This document shows positions 54,141-63,050 of a stretch of 64,000 bases of DNA, piece after piece. The number at the start of each line of letters is the position of its first letter. The stretch's first letter is position 1. The translations under genes and the position numbers were made by a program. The stretch is from a virus: IMG/VR virus record IMGVR_UViG_3300025133_000066, positions 1-64,000 of that record. One strand, given 5' to 3'. Under the pieces are notes generated by a model, which was given only the letters and a program-made list of their open reading frames with translations, did no database searches and was not told the origin of the DNA.

Positions 54141-56338
54141 ACTTCTTCTACCCTGAATTTCCACTCATAAGGCTGCCCAACATAACTATCAACTGTTTCG
54201 TTGTAATAAGCTATCTTAATCCCATAAGAATACCCAGGTTCTAGAAGATCCATTTCCAAATCAAAATAATTTCCACTCATATCAAAAGACATTTGCGTCC
54301 CTCTATCACTTCCCGTATTATATGGAATTACGATTAAATCATCGATTACCCTATGAACTTGATAAGATGCACTTTCATTAACAAGTGTGTCTGTTATTGT
54401 AGTAGCTACTGTATAAATAGTCGGGCTCCAATCTTTTTGTCGTTCATAAAATCTGAATCTTGCCGTTTCAGAAGTGGTGTAAACCGACCTGAGATTTGTA
54501 AGTGTTGTCACTAAATTTCCATAGGGATTGTGTGTGCTTGCTGCATATTGTTTTACATCAAAAGTTCCGGTGTGATAAACATCTGACAATCCAGAGCTAT
54601 ACCACCTATCATATACTGTGCTGACGGTCGTGTCTAGAGCAAAAGATGCCGAATAAATACCAAGTGAAACATAGCCCCCTGTTATGGGAGTCGGGGTTAA
54701 ATCTGTTCCTGCCGATACTGATGTATACACTTTAACATAAATTTCACCGGTTCCAACTGCTGGAATGTTTCTTAATCTTCCCCCTATCACATTATAAAGA
54801 TAGAGTGTTCTCATATTATCCGCTGCGGGGACTAGAGAGCTACTTGCATAGAAGTTTCCCCTGTCGTCTTTTATTGAGGAATCCCACCGGGCCTGAATTG
54901 CTGGTCTTGAGAAGAAGAACTCTGTTCCTCTTCCAAAAAATTTCTTTGTGTAATATGTTTCCTTTGCTCCGCCGGCATTAATTAATTGGCCATCTGACTC
55001 TCGGCCCACGGTTCCGTTTTGGCCGGAGCATGAGCCAGTTACGATAGCCATGCCTCCCGAACCGGTGGCATAAAGATTCGCGGTACCAACCCTGTCATAA
55101 ATACTTATTTCTGTTGGGGGAGTTCCAAGATTAATTTCATCTCTAGGATCATCGCCGTGAACCCACCAATTTGAGAGATTTTCATAAATAGAAAGCTCTT
55201 TAATTGGGGCCGGACATGCGCCGTTATAAAGCTCAGTTATTTCTCCGGGACTTAAAATTTTGTTAAAAGATGCTACATCGTCTATAAATCCATTAAAATT
55301 ATAGGAAACTCCCGATCTTGAGCCTCCAATAGCAAACATATCGACATCAGTTAATGCAGAACCTGCGCCCTGTATGACCGTTGCAGAAGCGGAGATTGAG
55401 TTTATATAAATTGAGGGAATATCTGCTGAGTCTTGAGTGTCAGTCACTACTATGTGGGTCCAGGTGTTCGGGGGGAGGGAATCATCAGTTGTTATTGTGG
55501 TGGTACCTCCGGAGTACATCTTTCTATAAGTAATTGCGGTGCCGGCAGGGTCTATTTGCAAAACCCTCCGGAGGTGGTGATCGACCTCTCTCTCCCAAAA
55601 AAGTACATATCTCGTGCCCGTGTTGTTAGATTGCTTAATCCAGGCGGATATTGTAGAATCGTTTTCCTGATCGGTATCTGATGTTCCTGAAAGGAACGCT
55701 AAACCGTCAAAATGTACGGCTTCTCTTGGGTAATATTCTGCGAAATAAGCTTCCTGGCTCGATGTTAGATGAACACCGATGCCATAATTTGTAATTGTCC
55801 CAGCAATCCAGTCCTCAACAAGTGGAGTTATATCAATTTCTAAATCTTCGTTTCCAATTGGAAAGGTTTGAGAATAAACCGGAGAAGTTAAATAATCTCC
55901 ACCTTCCCTTGTCCAAGGATCGCCTTGTCCTGCATTAATCCAGTTGGATCCGACATTTCCTTTTGTTACATCTTTATATTCTTCCATATCCAGACCAGTA
56001 CCCTCTTGCCAAGATTGGGATATGGGAAGAACTACCAATTTAAGCTCTCGCGGCAATGTTTGATTGCTGCACGCATTGTACATATTGAGATAGAAACTAA
56101 CACTGCCAGAAGCAGGAATAATATTGCTCGCCCTGTCTGCTGTTATTTGATTAATTGGAAACTCAATTAATATTCTCTCAAGCTCGGTTGATCCCGATGA
56201 TTGTTGTGCATAAATAGAAAATGTTTCAAGGACATCCGAAAGTCCCATATTTGCACCAGTGCCACGAGTTCGCAAATTGGCCCTAAATGCATTGGTTATG
56301 GTGTTGTCTTTATCAGCATAATATTTTTTTATAGCCAT
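54137..56338 (-). CDS. Baseplate-associated protein: DNRLRE with inserted LamG domain
   Basis: A 733-residue protein starting in a TAATG overlap after gp6. Residues about 30-200 form a DNRLRE-type beta domain (LERILIEFPI, VVLPISQSWQEGTGLD, DITPLVEDWIAGTITNYGIG). A LamG domain follows (about 208-375: STISAWIKQS, NTWTHIVVTD, YINSISASATV, GFIDDVASFNKILSPGEI). The original protein then resumes (YYTKKFFGRGTEFFFSRPAI, WDSSIKDDRGNFYASSSLVP), a segment that reads as the direct continuation of the first. The LamG unit thus seems inserted. It may help baseplate-surface contact. Confidence 0.75.
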   Translation of the reverse strand: MAIKKYYADKDNTITNAFRANLRTRGTGANMGLSDVLETFSIYAQQSSGSTELERILIEFPINQITADRASNIIPASGSVSFYLNMYNACSNQTLPRELKLVVLPISQSWQEGTGLDMEEYKDVTKGNVGSNWINAGQGDPWTREGGDYLTSPVYSQTFPIGNEDLEIDITPLVEDWIAGTITNYGIGVHLTSSQEAYFAEYYPREAVHFDGLAFLSGTSDTDQENDSTISAWIKQSNNTGTRYVLFWEREVDHHLRRVLQIDPAGTAITYRKMYSGGTTTITTDDSLPPNTWTHIVVTDTQDSADIPSIYINSISASATVIQGAGSALTDVDMFAIGGSRSGVSYNFNGFIDDVASFNKILSPGEITELYNGACPAPIKELSIYENLSNWWVHGDDPRDEINLGTPPTEISIYDRVGTANLYATGSGGMAIVTGSCSGQNGTVGRESDGQLINAGGAKETYYTKKFFGRGTEFFFSRPAIQARWDSSIKDDRGNFYASSSLVPAADNMRTLYLYNVIGGRLRNIPAVGTGEIYVKVYTSVSAGTDLTPTPITGGYVSLGIYSASFALDTTVSTVYDRWYSSGLSDVYHTGTFDVKQYAASTHNPYGNLVTTLTNLRSVYTTSETARFRFYERQKDWSPTIYTVATTITDTLVNESASYQVHRVIDDLIVIPYNTGSDRGTQMSFDMSGNYFDLEMDLLEPGYSYGIKIAYYNETVDSYVGQPYEWKFRVEEV

Positions 56339-58131
56339 TACCTAACGACTCCTCGGATATCTACCGTTGGAAATTTGATTTCGAAACAAACATTAGATGG
56401 GCACGACAAGTATCTACCATCTGCTGACATATTTTCTTCTATGGAAAAAGACAAATCAGAGTATCTCATGCCATTTTTATTTACCAGAAAAACATTTTGT
56501 GTATCAACGACGCCTCGAACACGATTAAGTTCATAATAAATATCTGTTAAATAAAGCGGTTCTCCCATTTGTAGTGCTCTATTGTATCTTTCTGCTAAAA
56601 TATTTATACATTTAGCATATACGTCAGATGCATTATAATCTGGATCTCCAATGATCTCAAAATTAATTTCAATATTAACAATTTTTCCGTTTATAATATC
56701 AACTGTATCATTGATCATTTTATAATCAGATATCCAAAACCTAAGATTTTCTTTTTGTGTATTATTGGATGAGATAAGTTTTCCATTTTGATCAGAAGAT
56801 AGGACGTATAAATTTAAATTTCTTTTAAAAGAATCCTGATCTAAAATAACATTGCATCGCGCGATGGCGCCATACTGTGCAGGCATCGAGTATACCATTG
56901 ATTCATAATCATTACTTGTAACTGCTCTTTTTTGTGTTGCAAAATGTGATAAAGCTCGTTGTTTTATTTCTTCACCAGATGGCGAAACAGAGCTTCCTAC
57001 AATAGGGTTCTCGTTAGTACACTCCAAAGATCTTCTTACTGATAGAATTTTTGAAGAATTTAGAGTTGTTATGTCATCAAAGGCGGATATTATATTTGTT
57101 ATGTTTCTAACTGTTCCTGTTTTTGCATTTGAATTAGCATTTGAGTTTTTTCTATAAGTTATTGTCAGCGTTGTATTTGAGGGAGAAACTCCTAATTTAT
57201 CACTGGTCAACAATTTAGATGGATCCAAATTTACATCTGAAACATAGTCACGACCATATAATTGTATAGCAACCGAAGAAGGGTCTGCAATCGGATTTAT
57301 TTTTATTTCATCCTCGGAGCCATAACCAAATTGCAAGAAATAATTATCACCATCATAATCAAAAGTGAATCTCCTGGGAACAATTACTGGTCTTAAATAT
57401 TCTTTTACTGTATCTGTATTTTGACCCAAATTTGAAAAAGATTTATATATTATATTTTGTGTTAAATTGTCTACTTGAAAATATTCATTTCCGTCTGAAT
57501 CTTCTACTGACATAATTTCGACAACATCTGTATCATCTAAGTCAATTTTTCTAAATCTAATATAATCCCCAACTGTGTATAAGCGTTGCTTGATCTCTCC
57601 AGATATTACCGCCCCCTTTGCTTTTACTGCGTAAGAGGTTGGAAGACCTGTTGTACCGTCTACTCGACCTACAACAATTTCATTAGCGGGATTATCAAAT
57701 CTAATATCTTCTACAGTTGTGAAGCTATTACCATTTGTTGTAGAAAATGTGGATCCTTGTTTTATTATAAGATAATAATTAGAATCAGGGCCAACGCCTA
57801 GTTCATTGGTTGGGATTAGTGCATACAGGGATATTTCTCCTAGCGACGAGGCCACGTTCTGATATTTATATCCAAGCTGCCTAGATAGCTTAATTATGTT
57901 AGATGTTTCAAACGCCGTATCCAAGAAAGATTCATTGACCTGATAATCAATAAAGTAAGACATTATATCGCCAACATATGAAACTGTATCTATCATCAAG
58001 GAACCAAACGAAGCGTCATTAAAATCTTGATAAACTTGGGGATAATATCTTTGTGCATAATCAACTAAAGATCTTTTAATAGAATTAAAATCCCTAGCAG
58101 TATAATCTATTGAAACTTTTTTCTTGGCCAT
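56338..58131 (-). CDS. Baseplate wedge protein (gp6-like, Baseplate_J)
   Basis: A 597-residue protein of the gp6/baseplate J family. The N terminus is characteristic: IDYTARDFNSIKRSLVDYAQ, YQDFNDASFGSLMIDTVSYV and DIMSYFIDYQVNESFLDTAF. Later VPRRFTFDYDGDNYFLQFGY and EIKQRALSHFATQKRAVTSN with DYESMVYSMPAQYGAIARC match the family. T4 gp6 is 660 residues. It forms the inner baseplate ring that changes shape when the sheath contracts. The gp25-like gene lies just upstream, as in many contractile injection systems. ATG with AAGGA about 12 bases upstream. Confidence 0.93.
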   Translation of the reverse strand: MAKKKVSIDYTARDFNSIKRSLVDYAQRYYPQVYQDFNDASFGSLMIDTVSYVGDIMSYFIDYQVNESFLDTAFETSNIIKLSRQLGYKYQNVASSLGEISLYALIPTNELGVGPDSNYYLIIKQGSTFSTTNGNSFTTVEDIRFDNPANEIVVGRVDGTTGLPTSYAVKAKGAVISGEIKQRLYTVGDYIRFRKIDLDDTDVVEIMSVEDSDGNEYFQVDNLTQNIIYKSFSNLGQNTDTVKEYLRPVIVPRRFTFDYDGDNYFLQFGYGSEDEIKINPIADPSSVAIQLYGRDYVSDVNLDPSKLLTSDKLGVSPSNTTLTITYRKNSNANSNAKTGTVRNITNIISAFDDITTLNSSKILSVRRSLECTNENPIVGSSVSPSGEEIKQRALSHFATQKRAVTSNDYESMVYSMPAQYGAIARCNVILDQDSFKRNLNLYVLSSDQNGKLISSNNTQKENLRFWISDYKMINDTVDIINGKIVNIEINFEIIGDPDYNASDVYAKCINILAERYNRALQMGEPLYLTDIYYELNRVRGVVDTQNVFLVNKNGMRYSDLSFSIEENMSADGRYLSCPSNVCFEIKFPTVDIRGVVR

Positions 58132-58144
58132 TTAATGTTTTTCC

Positions 58145-58546
58145 TTAAATAAAATCTGTATCGTTTGAGTCAATATCTAAATAAAGTACCTCTTTCAATG
58201 CGAATGATGGAATAAAATATGATATTTTTAGGCGCTTAGTATTATTATTAAGCTCGTCAGACTCAATTTGTATATTTGTTATGTTCACATATGGAATATA
58301 TTTAGCTACTTGAGATAAGATATTTTGTTCAATAATCCCCGCATCAAAAAATCCCTCCTGATTAAAGAGATATCTGCTTATACCAACTCCAAAAGTCGGA
58401 TCCATTACTCTTTCTCCAGGATTGGTTAATATTATCATTTTTAAATTCTGCTTTCCCACATCCTTAATAGTTTTTAACGACAAATACGGCCCATCTGTAT
58501 CATCGTATTTTAATGGTAGCTTTGGAGAAAATCCATAAGACGACAT
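58145..58546 (-). CDS. Baseplate wedge protein (gp25-like)
   Basis: A 133-residue gp25 homologue, almost the same length as T4 gp25 (132). GPYLSLKTIKDVGKQNLKMI with LTNPGERVMDPTFGVGISRY and LFNQEG is the conserved core (GER-x-M-x-P-x-FG and LF). It links the sheath to the baseplate wedge and helps start sheath polymerisation. It precedes the gp6-like gene. ATG with AAGGA nine bases upstream. An ACTATTTATAA match lies about 100 bases upstream within the previous gene. Confidence 0.93.
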   Translation of the reverse strand: MSSYGFSPKLPLKYDDTDGPYLSLKTIKDVGKQNLKMIILTNPGERVMDPTFGVGISRYLFNQEGFFDAGIIEQNILSQVAKYIPYVNITNIQIESDELNNNTKRLKISYFIPSFALKEVLYLDIDSNDTDFI

Positions 58547-58547
58547 A

Positions 58548-61500
58548 TTAGCTTTCCTTTATCAATTGCATTGCAAAATTTTGTGAGTCTTCGAACAATT
58601 TTTTACTCCAATTCGGAGGCGGTGCGATATTTCCCAACGATTCATAGTTATAAATAGTTACCAAAGTCAATAAATTTTCTATATTCATGCCGGCATAATA
58701 AAAATCAACAAATTTTTCTGAATTTATTAAATTGTTTATCATCTCATTATCATCATATGAACCTATTATTAATTTATCAATTGTTTGATCGGGGATCTCC
58801 TCTTCAAAAGATATAATTGGCAATAAAAAAGAGGACCCCATTGTGCCACCCTTTAATAAAAAGGCTTTATTTTTATATCTTTCTGAATTTAAATCAGGAT
58901 GATCTGTGGGATCAAAATCAGACTCTTCCACTCCTGATATATCAAGTGGGTACACCGAAGATATTCTAATTCCATATTTCCAACCATCTGGCCACGAGTC
59001 TGATATTTTATTGTGAACGGCTGTTGTCGAACTAATATAGGATTCCAAATCCGCAAGTCGTTGAATCCCACTTGGAATGCTCTCGGCGGTTGAAGGGCCT
59101 ACATTAATATATTTCTCCACTCTTAGATAAGGGATCTCTGTAGTACGATCAAAAGAATCAACATTTCCCCACACATTCTTGACCTCTCCATTGTTGAGAG
59201 TAGCGCCAAGTGATAGTGTTTTGATATTATATAGACCTCCAATCTGAATTAAACCTTTGATTATCGTGTAGCTGGTACTATTAAAATATTCCGATATTCT
59301 TTCGGTCACAAACAATGAAACTATATAATCGATGTCATCTTTATTGTCGTTCAAAACATCGCTCCTATTAGATATTTCTCCCCTTATCCAACTTCTTATG
59401 ACTTCATTAAAATTTTCCGTTATCTCTTCCAGATTATCATCTGTATTTTCAACAATTCCAGTCTCGACCAATTTTAAATAAATTTGACAAATTGTTTCAT
59501 AAAAATTCAGTTTTTCACTGCCAAATATTTGTGATAAATTATTTTTCACCAATTCGGATAACATTTTTTTAGTTTCAAGTGTTTCGGGATTAAAACCAGC
59601 AAAAATTGAAGTACCCCTTAAAATAATCTCAGAAATTATTATATTGGTCAATAAAATCAAACCGGCATAGTTGGTGGTCAATTCTTCGGACGATGTTGCC
59701 ATATTAAATGGCACATATAAAGAGCCTTCTAAATTTAAATTTGCTTTTTTATATAAATCTCCCACTTGTTTCTCTATATCAGGGCTTCCCACCAAAACAC
59801 TAGAATTATCCTCAAGTTTATCATATAAATTTGTCCAATAAGACTTATCATATGCTGTTTTGCCCGAAGTGGGCAATATTTTATCTTTTATTACATTCTG
59901 GTATCGAAATACATGAGTTTGCAAGGGAGAAGGCCGCTCTCCGAACGGAGTTGAAACTAAAAATCCAGTTTTTATTTTATTTCTCAGGCTTGCGACTGGA
60001 GAGAGAGAACCTTCTAACAATTCAGAAATTTTATGGGCCCCAGATTCCAAATTAGTTGTCGGAGGCACTTTATAACTTAAAATATTTTCCTTGTTAAAAG
60101 AGACACTCATATTTCCACTTGATTTCTGTGAAGATGCTATCTTAGGCTGATATAATGACATTTGAAAATTATCACCGTTAATTTCTGAGTCATATCCCAC
60201 ATCTTTTAAGCGGTTGGCGCGGGTTTTGAAAGCTTCCAATACAGTCAATGACGGCGCCGGTGACAAAAGTGCGGTTGGATCGAAAGGCAGGAGGGCCAAA
60301 AACTTTTGATTATTATAGCCCACAAAGGGAACACCATTGTTTCCCAGTATAACATCAAAAAATCCCTTGTTTTTATATAAATCATTATGATAACTTTTAT
60401 AAAATATTTCCAACTGCTTATTTATTCCTTCTACAAAATATTCAGCTTGTTTTTCTTTGATTTTTCCGTATACTGGTCCGTCTGGATCCAATATACTTTC
60501 CATAGCTTGACCAAAAATGGGCGCCTGAGCATTCCCCATAGTGCTTGCTGAAAAACATAGTTTATCTTTCTGGATATTCTTTAAGACATCCTCCATTCTG
60601 GAAATTTGTTCTTCTGTTATGCCAGGTTTATTTTGAAGATATGCCCTGTCCAGCATATCTGTTTCTATTATACAAAATTCTACGGGAAGAGACGCATTAT
60701 ATAGATTATTAAAATAGTCTGCTTCCATCTTTGAAACATCCAGAAGTTTTCCAATTTCCAAGAATATTTGCTCTATATCAGAATAATTTTTTAAATAAAC
60801 TTCGAGGGGGGTATCAGCAACCAACTGTCTTACTTTTTCGTAGGTTGTTCCTCCGGCTTCACCTTTAAATAATTTTATCTTTTCATATTCACCCAAAGAC
60901 ACTGAAATTATTTTTAAAAAAGAATCAACTTCTTCAAGACTCAATTCCTGTGTTATATTTGCGGGTTCTCTAGCATCATATATTATTTGTCTGACACACT
61001 CATTAACTTCGGAACTCTCTTCTTTCTTATTATTTGCAACTTTATAAAAGGCATCGTGCATAAAATTTTCATTTTGAAATAAATCTGGAATGTATCCGCC
61101 TCTCTTAAAATAATCGGTATCTCCCGAAACGCCGGCCGATATAATTTGAAATAATTGAGACATAGTAGATGTTATCAATCGGACAATGAGTCCAATAATT
61201 ATATTTTTTATTTCTTCCACTACAATTGTTGCAAGAGAGGAAAATACTGAAGAACCACCACCAGAGGCCTCTGGTAATTTTGGCATATTTATTCTTTTGC
61301 ACGGATTTAAAGCTATTTTAGTTTTAATAATGCCTGAATGGCCGGTGGTGCACTTGCTTAAAACCCCAGTAGTTAAATCTGTAAAAAAACCAATCCATCC
61401 CATCTCATCTGGGAATATATCTAACAGTGTGCTCAATAAGTCGTTAGGATTAATATATAAATTTACCGATTCTTTATATGCTCGGAACCTAACATCAATA

Positions 61501-63050
61501 TCAGCAGCTTCCTCATCTGATGTTGGAACTTTTAATGTGTATTTTTCATACAGTGCATCGTCTGTTTTTAAATTTTTATTATAATCAGGAGGATTATAAC
61601 CTTTTGCTTTCCACGGAAGGATAGTGTCGCCCACTAGTTGTCTGTATTTTTCCACTATTTCTGTAGATTTACCAAATTTCCCTATATTTTTAGATAAGGC
61701 ATATAGCTTATCATTATCTAAATTTTCTAAAGCACATTTAGAAATTTCCTCAGAATATTCATCTGCGTTTAGGTAGGACATGGCAGTATTTGCCACCAAC
61801 GATATTAAATCTCCCAAACCACAAAAACCAAGTCGGTTTAAAACATCTTTTCCTAGTGATTGGAGAGCTTCTTTGCCTTGTTTTTTGGATACCTTTTGTA
61901 AAATATCAGGAAGACTATTTAAAAAGGCATCTCCAATTTGATTTTTAACATCCTCGGCAAATGTTAGCTTTTCTTCTTCGGATTCTTCTAATTCTTTATC
62001 TTTTTTTGCTTTTAATTCTGGAGTCAAGCATGGTTTATCGTAAATGGAATCCAAAACTGCATTTTGAAACAATTTTACTGATCTTTTAGAGATTTCTTTA
62101 AAAGCCGCAGTTCCTTTATCTATATCTTTATTCGAAATTCCATAAGAAGTGCTATTTTTGTCTGTTCTTTTTATTATATTGCTATTTGAGGCACTATTTT
62201 TAGACGGAGTATTGAGAAACCTTGTTTCAATAATATTTTGATATGTTATAGATGCAGATTTGCACAACGCATATAGCTCGTCCAAAGAATAAATGAAATA
62301 ATTTGTTTGTGGTCTATTTTGAGGATTTGTATTTATGAAATCACTAAAAGAAACCGCCAAGGTCGTTCTTGTTAAGAAGCCAAATAAAGAAATATATACT
62401 ATTTCGTATGAATTGTTGAAATGAATTTCTACGTTTTCATAAATTGAAGAATCTATATCGTTTGAGGTTATTAAATTATTTAAATTTGAAGAAAAAGAAT
62501 AAAGATTGTCAGCTTCCAAGATAAAATCCAGACCTTTATAGCCAGAATTTTTCATTTTAGAAATATCTTCAATATAATCTGCCTGAAACTGTTGAAATTT
62601 CTCTGCGACCAGATCAATCTTGTCATAAAATGAATCTAAACTATAAGAAGACTTTAAAGAATCTTCTAAATCAGGTGGAGGAGCATCAGATAATCTATCT
62701 ATTTGATCTTTTGGGATTCCCAATAAGATTTTTTGTTTTATATTGGGAAATGGACTAATAAAATCCTGAATTACTTCAATCTTTTTAATTAAATCTGCTC
62801 TATATTTTCCATATGTAATGGCTGATGCTTCTGTGCCGTCTGCGGTCTCTTTTGCTAGGGCGGCCAATATATTATCTAAAAATAAAGAATAATAACTTGA
62901 AAATACACCACTTTTTGCGTCTTCTGCGACAACTTCTTGGTTCAATAAAATTGTAGAAACATATTGATCAGTTGAGCTATCGTAATATGTTTTATTGGCA
63001 GGTATTATTGTCCAATCTTTGGGTATCTCTGATAATGCAGAAGTTGTCAT
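58548..63050 (-). CDS. Very large virion/baseplate protein (1500 residues), unknown type
   Basis: A 1500-residue protein between the spike-associated gene and gp25. It is Lys/Asn/Ile/Leu-rich and mostly helical in the first half. A Cys-containing segment, GKDVLNRLGFCGLGDLISLV with CALENLDNDKLYALSKNIG, and a hydrophobic stretch, VVEEIKNIIIGLIVRLITST, near residues 590-610 may insert in a membrane or pack as a core helix. The C-terminal part includes YYAGMNIENLLTLVTIYNYE. I recognise no enzyme motif. The ATG overlaps the preceding stop (TAATG). By order it belongs to the hub, spike or wedge. Confidence 0.7.
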   Translation of the reverse strand: MTTSALSEIPKDWTIIPANKTYYDSSTDQYVSTILLNQEVVAEDAKSGVFSSYYSLFLDNILAALAKETADGTEASAITYGKYRADLIKKIEVIQDFISPFPNIKQKILLGIPKDQIDRLSDAPPPDLEDSLKSSYSLDSFYDKIDLVAEKFQQFQADYIEDISKMKNSGYKGLDFILEADNLYSFSSNLNNLITSNDIDSSIYENVEIHFNNSYEIVYISLFGFLTRTTLAVSFSDFINTNPQNRPQTNYFIYSLDELYALCKSASITYQNIIETRFLNTPSKNSASNSNIIKRTDKNSTSYGISNKDIDKGTAAFKEISKRSVKLFQNAVLDSIYDKPCLTPELKAKKDKELEESEEEKLTFAEDVKNQIGDAFLNSLPDILQKVSKKQGKEALQSLGKDVLNRLGFCGLGDLISLVANTAMSYLNADEYSEEISKCALENLDNDKLYALSKNIGKFGKSTEIVEKYRQLVGDTILPWKAKGYNPPDYNKNLKTDDALYEKYTLKVPTSDEEAADIDVRFRAYKESVNLYINPNDLLSTLLDIFPDEMGWIGFFTDLTTGVLSKCTTGHSGIIKTKIALNPCKRINMPKLPEASGGGSSVFSSLATIVVEEIKNIIIGLIVRLITSTMSQLFQIISAGVSGDTDYFKRGGYIPDLFQNENFMHDAFYKVANNKKEESSEVNECVRQIIYDAREPANITQELSLEEVDSFLKIISVSLGEYEKIKLFKGEAGGTTYEKVRQLVADTPLEVYLKNYSDIEQIFLEIGKLLDVSKMEADYFNNLYNASLPVEFCIIETDMLDRAYLQNKPGITEEQISRMEDVLKNIQKDKLCFSASTMGNAQAPIFGQAMESILDPDGPVYGKIKEKQAEYFVEGINKQLEIFYKSYHNDLYKNKGFFDVILGNNGVPFVGYNNQKFLALLPFDPTALLSPAPSLTVLEAFKTRANRLKDVGYDSEINGDNFQMSLYQPKIASSQKSSGNMSVSFNKENILSYKVPPTTNLESGAHKISELLEGSLSPVASLRNKIKTGFLVSTPFGERPSPLQTHVFRYQNVIKDKILPTSGKTAYDKSYWTNLYDKLEDNSSVLVGSPDIEKQVGDLYKKANLNLEGSLYVPFNMATSSEELTTNYAGLILLTNIIISEIILRGTSIFAGFNPETLETKKMLSELVKNNLSQIFGSEKLNFYETICQIYLKLVETGIVENTDDNLEEITENFNEVIRSWIRGEISNRSDVLNDNKDDIDYIVSLFVTERISEYFNSTSYTIIKGLIQIGGLYNIKTLSLGATLNNGEVKNVWGNVDSFDRTTEIPYLRVEKYINVGPSTAESIPSGIQRLADLESYISSTTAVHNKISDSWPDGWKYGIRISSVYPLDISGVEESDFDPTDHPDLNSERYKNKAFLLKGGTMGSSFLLPIISFEEEIPDQTIDKLIIGSYDDNEMINNLINSEKFVDFYYAGMNIENLLTLVTIYNYESLGNIAPPPNWSKKLFEDSQNFAMQLIKES

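Noticed and set aside
54412-54421. ACTATTTATAC match inside the 733-residue gene
   Set aside because: Intragenic, far from any start; taken as a chance occurrence of the late-type element. A similar match at about 58649-58658 lies 100 bases before gp25 and is only possible.
61186-61584. Plus-strand frame of 132 codons opposite the 1500-residue gene
   Set aside because: No SD, no domain, and the minus-strand gene is continuous through the region.
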